Assembly: GCA_002483465.1 (NCBI GenBank)
Contig: DLHX01000019.1
Location: forward strand, 56,304-120,303
DNA: 64,000 nucleotides
Direction: 5' to 3'
DNA from: Micavibrio sp. UBA7657
GTDB taxonomy: Bacteria; Pseudomonadota; Alphaproteobacteria; Micavibrionales; Micavibrionaceae
The notes beneath the pieces are model-generated. The model searched no databases. It saw nothing but the letters and a program-made list of their open reading frames with translations, and had not been told where the DNA came from. A program made the translations under genes and the position numbers. Shown in pieces: positions 33,523 through 41,592 of this stretch; position 1 is the stretch's first letter; the number at the start of each line of letters is the position of its first letter.

Positions 33523-34596
33523 TTATGGTTTGTAGATCTGGTCGAATATAGCGCCGTCATCGAAATGATGTTTCTGCGCGGCGTCCCAGCCGCCGAAATC
33601 CTTATCGATTGTCACCATTTCGATTTCCGGGAACATTTCGCGGTTGGCAGCCATAACTTCAGGATCTATGGGACGGAAATAATGTTTTGCCACCAGCTCC
33701 TGCCCTTCTTTTGAATAAAGATAGCTGAGATAAAAGCGGGAAACATCTATCGCGTTTTTGTTAATGGCGTTGCCATCGACCATCGCGACAGGAGGCTCGG
33801 CCAGAATGCTGATGGAAGGCATGACGATCTCAAATTTATCGGGGCCGAGCTCGTTGATCGCCAGAAATGCTTCGTTTTCCCATGCCAGTAAAACATCACC
33901 AATGTCGCGCTGGACAAAGGTCATGGTGGAGCCGCGTGCGCCGGAATCGAGAACCGGCACGTTTTTAAACAGCTTGCCGACAAATTCCTTCACTTTCGCC
34001 TCATCACCGCCGAAGGTTTTTTCGGCGTACGCCCATGCCGCGAGATAATTCCAGCGCGCGCCACCCGATGTTTTGGGATTGGGCGTGACAATCTGGACGC
34101 CGTCCTTCACGAGATCGCCCCAGTCTTTAATATTCTTCGGATTGCCCTTGCGCACGAGGAACACAATCGTCGAGGTGTAAGGCGCGCTGTTATTGGGCAA
34201 TCTCTCCTGCCAGTTCGCAGGCATGCTGTCTTTCTTTTCGACTGCAATCCTGTCGATGTCATAGGCAAGTGCGAGCGTGACGACGTCCGCTTTCAAACCG
34301 GATATGACGGCTCTTGCCTGTTTGCCGGAGCCGCCGTGCGATTGCTTGATCTCGACATCCTGCCCGGATTTTTCTTTCCACCATTTTTTGAAGGCTGCGT
34401 TGTAATCGGTATAAAGTTCGCGCGTGGGGTCATAAGAAACGTTCAGAATTTCGACAGGCGCGGGTGGGTTATCGGTCCGGAGCTGGACGCCCAGGTCGGC
34501 ACGGATCTGTTCAAGCGTCGGGGCCTCGGCCTGTGCGGACGCAGACAGTGATGCAAATAACGCAAAAACGGCAAAAGTCCGGAATAGTTTTTTCAT
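33523..34596 (-). CDS. sbp: Periplasmic sulfate-binding protein
   Basis: A 357-residue exported solute-binding protein. The signal peptide MKKLFRTFAVFALFASLSAS ends at AQA. Family motifs: ILNVSYDPTRELYTDYNAAF, QSHGGSGKQARAVISGLKAD (sulfate-contacting loop) and NPKTSGGARWNYLAAWAYA. ATG 34596 follows GGAGG by 8 nt and is preferred over 34611. First gene of the sulfate importer operon. Sulfate from this importer can feed the CysDNC pathway at 43-45.5 kb. Confidence 0.93.
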   Translation of the reverse strand: MKKLFRTFAVFALFASLSASAQAEAPTLEQIRADLGVQLRTDNPPAPVEILNVSYDPTRELYTDYNAAFKKWWKEKSGQDVEIKQSHGGSGKQARAVISGLKADVVTLALAYDIDRIAVEKKDSMPANWQERLPNNSAPYTSTIVFLVRKGNPKNIKDWGDLVKDGVQIVTPNPKTSGGARWNYLAAWAYAEKTFGGDEAKVKEFVGKLFKNVPVLDSGARGSTMTFVQRDIGDVLLAWENEAFLAINELGPDKFEIVMPSISILAEPPVAMVDGNAINKNAIDVSRFYLSYLYSKEGQELVAKHYFRPIDPEVMAANREMFPEIEMVTIDKDFGGWDAAQKHHFDDGAIFDQIYKP

Positions 34597-34725
34597 ATGA
34601 ATCGCCTCCATGGATTAGACGATTTTAAACGAGTTTGCCTGCGGACAAAAGCCCTTGAAAAGCCCGGAAACTCTACTTTTCGGCGTTCATGCTGAATATT
34701 TTCCTGCTCATGGCGCGGTAATGCG

Positions 34726-35364
34726 GATTGCCAGATGCCGCTCATGGACGGATTCGAAGCCACCCGTAAAATCTGCGATCTTAAAAAATCCGGCTCGATC
34801 CGCGCCGACCTGCCGGTCATCGCCCTGACGGCCAACGCCATGAAGGGCGACCGCCAGCGCTGTCTGGATGCCGGGATGGACGATTACATTTCGAAGCCGG
34901 TGCGCACGCACGATCTTCGGGAAAAAGTCTTTACCTGGGTCAATGGCCGCAAATCCCCTCCTTACGTCGAGGAGCATGTCGAAATAACGGTGCCATCCAA
35001 AGTTTCCACCAATGCCGTTCTCGATATCGCCGCCGTCACCGAGTCGTACGAGGTGCTGAAAGACAAATACCCCTCCATCCTCTCCTATTATATTGAGGAC
35101 GTGACGAGCTATATGGAGGAAATCAAAACCGCGCTTGAAACCGGGATCATCAAGGGCGCGGTACGCCCCGCCCACACCATCAAATCCGCGAGCCGCAGGA
35201 TGGGCGCAATCACCCTTTCCGATCTGGCGAAGGATATGGAGCAAGCCGCCAACGATGAAAACTGCCCGCCCGAAATGCTCAGGGAAAAACTTAGTGATAT
35301 GACGGCTGTTTTCGAAACGACACGTACGGCATTATTGCAGGAGAGCCGGAAAAAGGCGGGTTAG
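34726..35364 (+). pseudogene. 3' remnant of a hybrid histidine kinase: half receiver plus HPt
   Basis: The reading frame enters a receiver domain in the middle: codons from 34726 give DCQMPLMDGFEATRKI, which is the normal sequence from the phosphoacceptor Asp onward, followed by PVIALTANAM and the conserved Lys in DDYISKPV. The first half of the receiver (acidic pocket) is absent; upstream sequence is unrelated and a stop lies in frame near 34694. A complete HPt domain follows with His147 (counted from ATG 34735) in RPAHTIKSASRRMG. No ribosome site precedes ATG 34735. Most simply this is a decayed gene; a functional free HPt protein that could serve the hybrid kinase at 19.9 kb cannot be excluded. 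Confidence 0.75.
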
Positions 35365-36461
35365 GCCACGCGCCAATGTAATGTGGCTTCTTCACCGTCA
35401 GCCGCCGCACCCAGCGGCAGAGGCACGACACCTGACTTCCCGACCTTCACTTCCGTCTCGACCTTCTCAAGGACAAAAGTCTCTTTCGATACGGGAAGGC
35501 CGTAAAAAGCCGGGCCGTTGGTGCACAGGAATTTCGTGAACATCTGGACGCCCGCTTCGCTGCCCATATTGATGCCCGCCTTCTCGAAAGCCTGGATGTA
35601 AAGCTGCGGCGCGACGCCGCCGGTATAGCAACCCGCTGCGCAGCCGCATTCCGTTAATTTCTTAACATGGGGGGCGCTGTCGGTCCCGGCGAAGAATTTT
35701 GTGTTGTCAGCAGCCGTAACTTCCGCCCAGAGCGCCAGCCGGTCCTCTTCGTATTTCAGGAGCGGCAGGCAGTAGAGGTGGTATTTGAGACCCTTCAGCA
35801 AATGCCCGACCGTATATATAAGATGCTGCGGCGTGACCGTGGCGGCCAGCGTAGAGGGTCCGGCTTCGATGAACTCGGCGGCCACCCGGGTGGTGATGTG
35901 TTCACCAACGATCCTGAGCCTGGGGAATTTATCGACCGCATGGGGCAGACGCTCGCGGTAAAAGATCTCCTCGGCATTGGTCTCGCCGAAGTACTTTACA
36001 GCGTCCAGCCCGTGCTCCTCGCCATGGATGTTCAGCACCACCCCCGCCTGCTCCATGGCTTTGAAGACGCCGTTGTCTATATAGGTCTGGAAGGGTGCGC
36101 CCTGCTCGGCCCCGGTGGTGCCGTGCGGGGGATAATATTTTGCAGCGCGTAAAACCCCGGATTTAACCCCTGCCTCGATCATGGCGGGCGTCGTGTCCTT
36201 GGTCAGGTAGAGAGGCACTATAATGTCGGTAAATCTGGAGCCGCCCGCCTTGCGCAGCATCTGGAGGTATTCCTCGATGCTCCAGCCATCGCCGGGGTCT
36301 TTTTTATGAACCTTCGAGACCGGAGGCTTGGTGTTCGGCATCGCGAGGATGCCCGCGCAGCCCATCGCCAGGTGATCGGCGACCAGCGCCTTCATGAGAC
36401 CACCCTGCCGGAAATGGGCGTGGAGATCGTACCAGCGGGGCAGCTCGAGGCGCAGCGTCAT
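35361..36461 (-). CDS. pyrC: Dihydroorotase (class II, PyrC)
   Basis: PyrC cyclises N-carbamoylaspartate to dihydroorotate in pyrimidine synthesis. The 366-residue amidohydrolase has the zinc motif YDLHAHFRQGG at the N-terminus, the carboxylated Lys region RAAKYYPPHGTT, zinc ligands in LNIHGEEHG and VGEHITT, and the catalytic Asp in FFAGTDSAPH. ATG 36461 matches the family start; the in-frame extension to 36497 is not needed. It converges on the kinase remnant with a 4-nt overlap. Confidence 0.93.
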   Translation of the reverse strand: MTLRLELPRWYDLHAHFRQGGLMKALVADHLAMGCAGILAMPNTKPPVSKVHKKDPGDGWSIEEYLQMLRKAGGSRFTDIIVPLYLTKDTTPAMIEAGVKSGVLRAAKYYPPHGTTGAEQGAPFQTYIDNGVFKAMEQAGVVLNIHGEEHGLDAVKYFGETNAEEIFYRERLPHAVDKFPRLRIVGEHITTRVAAEFIEAGPSTLAATVTPQHLIYTVGHLLKGLKYHLYCLPLLKYEEDRLALWAEVTAADNTKFFAGTDSAPHVKKLTECGCAAGCYTGGVAPQLYIQAFEKAGINMGSEAGVQMFTKFLCTNGPAFYGLPVSKETFVLEKVETEVKVGKSGVVPLPLGAAADGEEATLHWRVA

Positions 36462-36602
36462 ACCTGCTTCTATAGGCTTCTCTCGGGTAGATTTCAACCC
36501 GGCTCCCGCGGTCTTAAAAGTTCCTTAAGAGGCGCCGCAAATTTTTCGCGGAAAACCCAAAATATTTTTATTGATTTCGCCAAAAAATGTTATATTAAAA
36601 GC

Positions 36603-36907
36603 AGACGCACGTGCCGATGGCCCCCTCTAGTCTTGAACTAGGCATGGTTATGCAACGGCGTAGACATTTTTGAACCTGGGGTGAAGAGAAAGCCCCAAAG
36701 CTTTGAAAGAGTTTACGATGAGATTTGCAGAGAAGCGGGGCCGCTTGGTATCCCCCATTCCATCTCAGAAGACCTTCGTACTGGAAATCATCCGGTAACC
36801 CTGGCTCCCTGCTCCCTTCGCAAAGGAGCGGGTGACCCCCTATTGGGCTAGCGACAGCCCGGTACACCACCATATTTCCAAAATTTGAGATTTGAAGGAC
36901 TAACGAG
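36603..36907 (+). ncRNA. Structured 5' leader of the polyamine operon (speF-type candidate)
   Basis: About 300 nt without a large gene precede the decarboxylase start at 36908. A -10-like TATATT lies at 36591-36596, so transcription may begin near 36603. The leader contains an 18-codon ORF (36617-36673), a GGGG/CCCC hairpin (36678-36696), a GCTCC/GGAGC hairpin (36811-36829), a GTGACCCCC stretch and a GGGCT/AGCCC hairpin (36845-36860) near the start codon. Place and features agree with the speF RNA motif known upstream of alphaproteobacterial ornithine decarboxylases. I could not run a covariance model, so the family name is provisional. The stretch 36462-36590 upstream shows only the promoter-like region. 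Confidence 0.6.
36617..36673 (+). CDS. 18-aa upstream ORF in the polyamine leader
   Basis: ATG 36617 to TGA 36671-36673 encodes MAPSSLELGMVMQRRRHF. Three consecutive Arg codons (CGG CGT AGA) precede His-Phe-stop. No Shine-Dalgarno is visible, but if transcription starts near 36603 the ORF would be almost leaderless. E. coli speF is controlled by an ornithine-sensing arrest peptide (SpeFL) translated from its leader, so a regulatory peptide here is plausible. Translation is unproven. Confidence 0.45.
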   Translation: MAPSSLELGMVMQRRRHF

Positions 36908-38125
36908 ATGACTAAACTTTATTCTATGAACAATCCCGCCATGCGGACAGAAATCGAGGAAGGCTACACTTCCGTCGAGGAGCTGATTGCCGCCCGCCGT
37001 CCGGCGCGTCCCCTCTATGTCCTGTGGCCCGAGAAGATTGCTGCGACAGCGAAAGCGTTCGTCCAGACTTTCCCGGGCGAAACCATGTACGCGGTTAAAA
37101 CCAACCCGGACGAAAATGTCCTGCGCACGCTGTACCAGGCGGGCGTCAGAAGCTTTGACGCGGCTTCTATCGAAGAAGTGCGCCTTGTCCGCAAGAACGC
37201 CAAGAAGGCCCGCATCTACTTCATGCACCCGGTCAAATCGCCCGAAGCTATCCGCGAAGCCTACACGGTTTACGGCGTGCGCGACTTCGTCCTCGATTCG
37301 GAAGACGAGCTGTTCAAGATCGTCCGCGAGACAGACCTCGCCTCGGACCTGAACCTGTTCGTCCGCCTCGCCCTGCCGCGCAACGGCAAAGCCTCGATCG
37401 ACTTCTCGTCGAAATTCGGCGCGAACCCCGATGAAGCGGTGAAGCTCCTGAAATCGTCCCGCCCGGTCGCCCAGCGCCTCGGCCTGTGCTTCCATGTCGG
37501 AACCCAGACCACCGACCCGGCCGCCTATGCGCGTGCCGTTGATAAGGCAGCTGCCGTCATTAAGAAATCCGGCATTACGGTTGACGTACTCGATGTCGGC
37601 GGCGGCTTCCCCGTCCGCTATGACGAAAGCGTCCCGTCCGTCGAGGCCTGCGTTCATGCCCTGAAAGGCGCGCTGGTCAAAAACCGCCTCGAGAACATGC
37701 CCCTGCTGGCCGAACCCGGCCGTGTGCTGGTAGCTGAATCCGGCTCCCTGATCGTGCGCGTCGAGCTCCGCAAGGACAACACGCTGTACATCAATGACGG
37801 CACCTATGGCGGCATGTTCGACGCCGGCCCGCTCCTGAAGACGAAATTCCCGGCCCGCGCCTACCGCGTTGACGGTGCCTTCGAACAGCCTGAATCGGCG
37901 TTCCGTTTCGCTGGCCCGACCTGCGATGCGCTGGACGTCATGGAAGGCCCCTTCGTGCTGCCCGCCGATATCGATATGGGCGACTGGATCGAGATCGGAA
38001 ATCTGGGCTCCTACAGCCGTTCGCTCCGCACGAATTTTAATGGATTTGGCGGCTCGGACGCGCTATGTCTTTACAGCCCGGGCATGATGCCCGCTGCTAA
38101 AAAGAGAGCTGTAAAGAATGTCTAA
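36908..38125 (+). CDS. PLP-dependent ornithine/diamino-acid decarboxylase (fold III)
   Basis: A 405-residue alanine-racemase-fold decarboxylase. PLP-Lys lies in METM-like context YAVKTNPDENVL, the His and Gly-rich PLP loops are CFHVGTQT and DVLDVGGGFPVRY, the phosphate contact is LLAEPGRVLV, and the catalytic Cys is in GPTCDALDVM. This pattern is that of eukaryotic-type ornithine decarboxylase. Arginine or lysine specificity cannot be excluded; agmatine-using genes downstream hint at an arginine route too. It overlaps the next gene by 8 nt and follows the leader RNA. Confidence 0.88.
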   Translation: MTKLYSMNNPAMRTEIEEGYTSVEELIAARRPARPLYVLWPEKIAATAKAFVQTFPGETMYAVKTNPDENVLRTLYQAGVRSFDAASIEEVRLVRKNAKKARIYFMHPVKSPEAIREAYTVYGVRDFVLDSEDELFKIVRETDLASDLNLFVRLALPRNGKASIDFSSKFGANPDEAVKLLKSSRPVAQRLGLCFHVGTQTTDPAAYARAVDKAAAVIKKSGITVDVLDVGGGFPVRYDESVPSVEACVHALKGALVKNRLENMPLLAEPGRVLVAESGSLIVRVELRKDNTLYINDGTYGGMFDAGPLLKTKFPARAYRVDGAFEQPESAFRFAGPTCDALDVMEGPFVLPADIDMGDWIEIGNLGSYSRSLRTNFNGFGGSDALCLYSPGMMPAAKKRAVKNV

Positions 38126-39167
38126 TTCAACCCCGAAGAAATCCACCAGCAACCGCAAGGCGGAGCTGCTGCAAAACGTCGTTGAGCATATCGACATCAC
38201 ATCGTTCGATGCGCGTCCGATTATCGAATCCATGGGCAAGATGTCGTTCACGTCCCGCGATCTCGCGCGCGCGACCGAAATCTACAACATGATGCTCAAT
38301 GATAAAGACTGCGCGATTTTCCTGACGCTGGCGGGCTCCACCTCCGCAGGCGGCTGCATGGACGCTTACGCCGCCATGCTGGAAAACAACATGATCGATG
38401 GCATCGTCGCCACGGGCGCATCCATCGTCGACATGGACTTTTTCGAAGGCCTCGGCTTCAAGCACTACCAGGCCGCAGGACAGGTCGATGACCGCGAACT
38501 GCGCGACCTTTATATCGACCGCATTTACGACACCTATATCGACGAAGAAGATTTGCAGGCCTGCGACGCGACGATCCTCGAGATTGCCAATTCGCTCGAG
38601 CCTCGCGCTTACTCATCTAGAGAGTTCATCAAGGAGATGGGCAAGTATCTCGTGAAGCACGGCAAGAAGAAGAACAGCCTGGTGAAGCTTGCGTACGAGA
38701 AAAACGTACCGATCTTCTGCCCGGCTTTCACCGACTCGTCCGCCGGTTTCGGCCTCGTGAAACATCAGGTCGACAACCCGAAGAAACACATGGTTCTCGA
38801 TTCCATCGCCGACTTCCGCGAACTGACGGACCTCAAAATCCACGCCGGAACATCGGGCCTCCTGATGATCGGCGGCGGCGTACCGAAGAACTTCGTGCAG
38901 GATACGGTCGTCTGCGCCGAGATTCTGGGTAAGCATGCAGAGATGCACAAATACGCCGTGCAGATCACAGTGGCCGACGTGCGCGACGGTGCCTGCTCCT
39001 CATCCACGCTGAAAGAAGCGTGCTCGTGGGGCAAGGTTGATGTCGCATATGAGCAAATGGTCTTCGCCGAAGCGGGCAGCGTTCTGCCGCTTCTGGCCTC
39101 TGCCGCCTACCATGACGGCGCTCACAAGAAGCGCAAGAAATGGGAACTGGCGAAGCAGTTTGATTAA
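38118..39167 (+). CDS. Deoxyhypusine synthase-like protein (probable homospermidine synthase)
   Basis: A 349-residue member of the deoxyhypusine synthase family. NAD-binding features such as TLAGSTSAGGCMDAYAAML, IVATGASIVDMDFFEGLGF and LLMIGGGVPKNFVQDTV are clear. Bacteria do not make hypusine, and bacterial members are thought to act on polyamines, for example to make homospermidine from putrescine. In the region EACSWGKVDVAYEQMVFAEA the position of the human catalytic Lys329 appears to be Met314. It overlaps the decarboxylase by 8 nt, placing it in polyamine synthesis. Confidence 0.85.
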   Translation: MSNSTPKKSTSNRKAELLQNVVEHIDITSFDARPIIESMGKMSFTSRDLARATEIYNMMLNDKDCAIFLTLAGSTSAGGCMDAYAAMLENNMIDGIVATGASIVDMDFFEGLGFKHYQAAGQVDDRELRDLYIDRIYDTYIDEEDLQACDATILEIANSLEPRAYSSREFIKEMGKYLVKHGKKKNSLVKLAYEKNVPIFCPAFTDSSAGFGLVKHQVDNPKKHMVLDSIADFRELTDLKIHAGTSGLLMIGGGVPKNFVQDTVVCAEILGKHAEMHKYAVQITVADVRDGACSSSTLKEACSWGKVDVAYEQMVFAEAGSVLPLLASAAYHDGAHKKRKKWELAKQFD

Positions 39168-39194
39168 TCGTTCAAACCGCATATAAATATTACA

Positions 39195-39225
39195 AAGCCC
39201 CCCGCTTTTGCGGGGGTGACTTTTT
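39195..39225 (+). terminator. Hairpin between DHS-like gene and aguA
   Basis: CCCCCGC-TTTT-GCGGGGG then TGACTTTTT. A strong hairpin with a slightly separated T-run; it may terminate or attenuate transcription into aguA, which begins 14 nt later. Confidence 0.75.
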
Positions 39226-39238
39226 GGGAAACATTAAA

Positions 39239-40264
39239 ATGACCGCGCAACCGCAGAAAAAAACGCAGAATGCCGTGACCGTTCAACCTGAATGGGCGCT
39301 GCACAAGGCTATGTGGATTGCGTTTCCGTCCGACGCTGAATTGTGGCTTGAAGACCTTGCGCCTGCGCAGGAAGAAGCCGCTGCGATGGCGAACCTGATT
39401 GCTGAAGGCGAGAAGGTTTATATGCTCGCCTGCGGCGATGAAGCCGTTGCTTCCGCGAAAAAACTTCTTGGCAAAAATACCGAAGTCGTTCCGGCGGAGT
39501 TTGGTGATATCTGGCTGCGCGACACCGGCCCGATCTGGGCGAGCGTAAATGGCGCGCATACGGCGCTACGTTTCAAAGTGAATGGCTGGGGCGGCAAATA
39601 TGATTACCCTGCCGACCGCGTCATCGGCGATTTCATCGCGAAAAAATCAGGCTCACCTATCAAGGCATTCGATCTGGTACTCGAGGGCGGCTCGCTGGAA
39701 AATGACGGCGAAGGCACAATCCTCACCACGAAGGAATGCCTGCTGAACTCGAACCGCAACCCGGGCAAATCGCAGGAACAGATCGAAGACATTTTAAAAG
39801 AAGCATTCGGCGCGGGCAAAATCCTGTGGCTTGATGATGGTTTGCTCAACGATCACACCGACGGTCACATCGACAATATCGCGCGCTTCATCGGCCCGAA
39901 CAAAGTTCTGTGCCAGTCGCCTGTGAAAAATGACCCGAACGAAAAAGTCCTGAAGAAGATCGCCGCTGACTTAGAGAAAATGACTGCCGCGAACGGTAAA
40001 AAAATCGAAGTCGTGCTCGCGCCCTCGCCCGGCCTCGTCACGGGATATGAAGACGAGCCGATGGCCGCCAGCCACATGAATTTCATCATCGGCAATAACG
40101 CTATCGCCGTGCCGACCTATGGCACAGAATCCGCCGATTCCGCCGTGGCCGCGATCCAGAAACTGTTTCCCGACCATAAAGTGAAGGGCCTCAAATCCAC
40201 GTCGATCTTGACGAATGGCGGCGGCTCCTTCCATTGTATGACGCAGCAGGAGCCCAAGGAATGA
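39239..40264 (+). CDS. aguA: Agmatine deiminase
   Basis: AguA converts agmatine to N-carbamoylputrescine. The 341-residue pentein-fold protein has FGDIWLRDTGPIW, then LEGGSLENDGEGTIL, the His in LLNDHTDGHIDN and the nucleophilic Cys in GGGSFHCMTQQEP close to the C-terminus. ATG 39239 is chosen over an in-frame TTG at 39224, which lies in the hairpin T-run. Its stop overlaps aguB as ATGA. Agmatine would come from an arginine decarboxylase not identified here unless the enzyme at 36.9 kb accepts arginine. Confidence 0.93.
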   Translation: MTAQPQKKTQNAVTVQPEWALHKAMWIAFPSDAELWLEDLAPAQEEAAAMANLIAEGEKVYMLACGDEAVASAKKLLGKNTEVVPAEFGDIWLRDTGPIWASVNGAHTALRFKVNGWGGKYDYPADRVIGDFIAKKSGSPIKAFDLVLEGGSLENDGEGTILTTKECLLNSNRNPGKSQEQIEDILKEAFGAGKILWLDDGLLNDHTDGHIDNIARFIGPNKVLCQSPVKNDPNEKVLKKIAADLEKMTAANGKKIEVVLAPSPGLVTGYEDEPMAASHMNFIIGNNAIAVPTYGTESADSAVAAIQKLFPDHKVKGLKSTSILTNGGGSFHCMTQQEPKE

Positions 40265-41133
40265 CCCGCAACGTTACGGTCGCCGCGATCCAGACCTCGT
40301 ACGGACTCGATATGAAAGAGAATATCGAGAAGACGGTTACTTACGTGCGCGACGCCGCCAAAAAAGGCGCACAGATCGTCCTGCCGTCCGAGCTCTTCCA
40401 GAATATTTATTTCTGCACGTCGCAGGATCCGCGCTGGTTCAAGGAAGCATTCCCGGCTGAAGAACACCCAGCCGTGCTCGCAATGCAGAAGCTCGCGAAA
40501 GAACTCAAAATCGTCATCCCGGTTTCGTTTTTTGAGAAGGCTGGCGCGCATTATTACAACAGTGTTGCTGTCGTAGATGATACGGGCGCGGTTCTAGGCA
40601 TCTACCGCAAGACACATATCCCTGATGGCCCCGGCTACAGCGAGAAATACTATTTCCGTCCCGGCGATCTTGGCTTCAAAGTCTGGGATACGAAATTCGG
40701 CAAGATCGGCGTCGGCATCTGCTGGGACCAGTGGTACCCGGAAGTCGCGCGCAGCATGATGCTGCAGGGCGCGGAAATCCTGTTCTACCCGACTGCAATC
40801 GGCTTCGAGCCCTCAACGCCCGGCCTCGACACGGCGTTGTCATGGCAACGCGCGATGCAGGGCCACGCTGTTTCCAACTTCGTGCCGGTCGTCGCGGCGA
40901 ACCGCATCGGCGTCGAGAAAAATCCGGCAAATCCCGGCAACGACCAGGGTTACTACGGCAAATCGTTCATCGCCGCGCCGTCGGGCGACCTCATGCAGGA
41001 AGGCTCCCGTGACAAAGACGCCGTGCTGGTCCACACATTCGATCTCGATGCGATCAACGCCGAGCGCCCGATGTGGGGTTTCTTCCGTGACCGCCGCACG
41101 GATCTTTATAAGAACCTCGTCACTCCGCCATAA
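40261..41133 (+). CDS. aguB: N-carbamoylputrescine amidase
   Basis: AguB hydrolyses N-carbamoylputrescine to putrescine, completing the agmatine route. The 290-residue nitrilase-family protein shows the Glu-Lys-Cys triad: Glu in VLPSELFQNIYF, Lys in YRKTHIPDGPGY and Cys in VGICWDQWYPE. ATG 40261 overlaps the aguA stop by 4 nt, and AAGGA lies just upstream. It converges on a minus-strand HTH gene with a 14-nt overlap. Confidence 0.94.
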   Translation: MTRNVTVAAIQTSYGLDMKENIEKTVTYVRDAAKKGAQIVLPSELFQNIYFCTSQDPRWFKEAFPAEEHPAVLAMQKLAKELKIVIPVSFFEKAGAHYYNSVAVVDDTGAVLGIYRKTHIPDGPGYSEKYYFRPGDLGFKVWDTKFGKIGVGICWDQWYPEVARSMMLQGAEILFYPTAIGFEPSTPGLDTALSWQRAMQGHAVSNFVPVVAANRIGVEKNPANPGNDQGYYGKSFIAAPSGDLMQEGSRDKDAVLVHTFDLDAINAERPMWGFFRDRRTDLYKNLVTPP

Positions 41134-41473
41134 TCGCGATCACGCGCTCGATTTTATTCTGCAGGACCGGATTCTCAATGTCGGTCAGAAGCTGGTACAG
41201 TTTTTCCGGCCAGGATTTATCAGAAGCTTCCGCCTTATCCAGCCCCTTAAAAAACGCGTGATAGGAAACGCCAAGGATATTTTTAAGGGCGTGCAGCCGG
41301 TCGACCGGCAGGCGGTTTTCCCCGCGTTCGTATTTCTGGATCTGCTGAAAACTCACGCCCAGCATCCGCGCGATCTCTTTCTGCGTTAATCCCGCCTGTT
41401 CTCGCAGTAAACGGAAATTTTGACCGATCTGGCGGGCCTCTGGCGGCACTCTTTTTGTCGCTATCGAAATCAA
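41120..41473 (-). CDS. XRE-family helix-turn-helix regulator
   Basis: A 117-residue DNA-binding protein. The HTH is RLLREQAGLTQKEIARMLGV followed by SFQQIQKYERGENRLP, the standard Cro/CI type. The C-terminal half is helical and of unknown role. The start is TTG 41473; GTG 41449 is an alternative and no strong ribosome site distinguishes them. It is divergent from the S24-like gene at 41593 and may control it or the polyamine operon it overlaps. Confidence 0.85.
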   Translation of the reverse strand: MISIATKRVPPEARQIGQNFRLLREQAGLTQKEIARMLGVSFQQIQKYERGENRLPVDRLHALKNILGVSYHAFFKGLDKAEASDKSWPEKLYQLLTDIENPVLQNKIERVIAIMAE

Positions 41474-41552
41474 TGGCTTAGACCTGTTTTTAACATCATA
41501 GGTTGTATAATAATTTCTTTTTTGGCAATTTTCAAGCCGTACTTTCCAAAAT

Positions 41553-41589
41553 AGAAATATTTTACGTTTATAGGGCGTGACATATTTCT
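41553..41589. promoter_or_regulatory. Inverted repeat before the S24-like regulator
   Basis: AGAAATAT and ATATTTCT are perfect 8-bp inverted half-sites separated by 21 nt, ending 3 nt before the start at 41593. This is a fair candidate operator for autoregulation. Confidence 0.4.
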
Positions 41590-41592
41590 TTC

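Noticed and set aside
34640..34670. GGGCTTTT repeated upstream of sbp as a hairpin
   Set aside because: The two copies are direct, not inverted (GGGCTTTT-CAA-GGGCTTTT on the minus strand), so they cannot pair.
36510..36530. GGAAC on the minus strand upstream of pyrC
   Set aside because: No correctly spaced CGTT; pyrC is also an unlikely stress-sigma target.
36848..37657. 269-codon open frame on the minus strand
   Set aside because: Shadow of the decarboxylase gene and end of its leader; no homology features.
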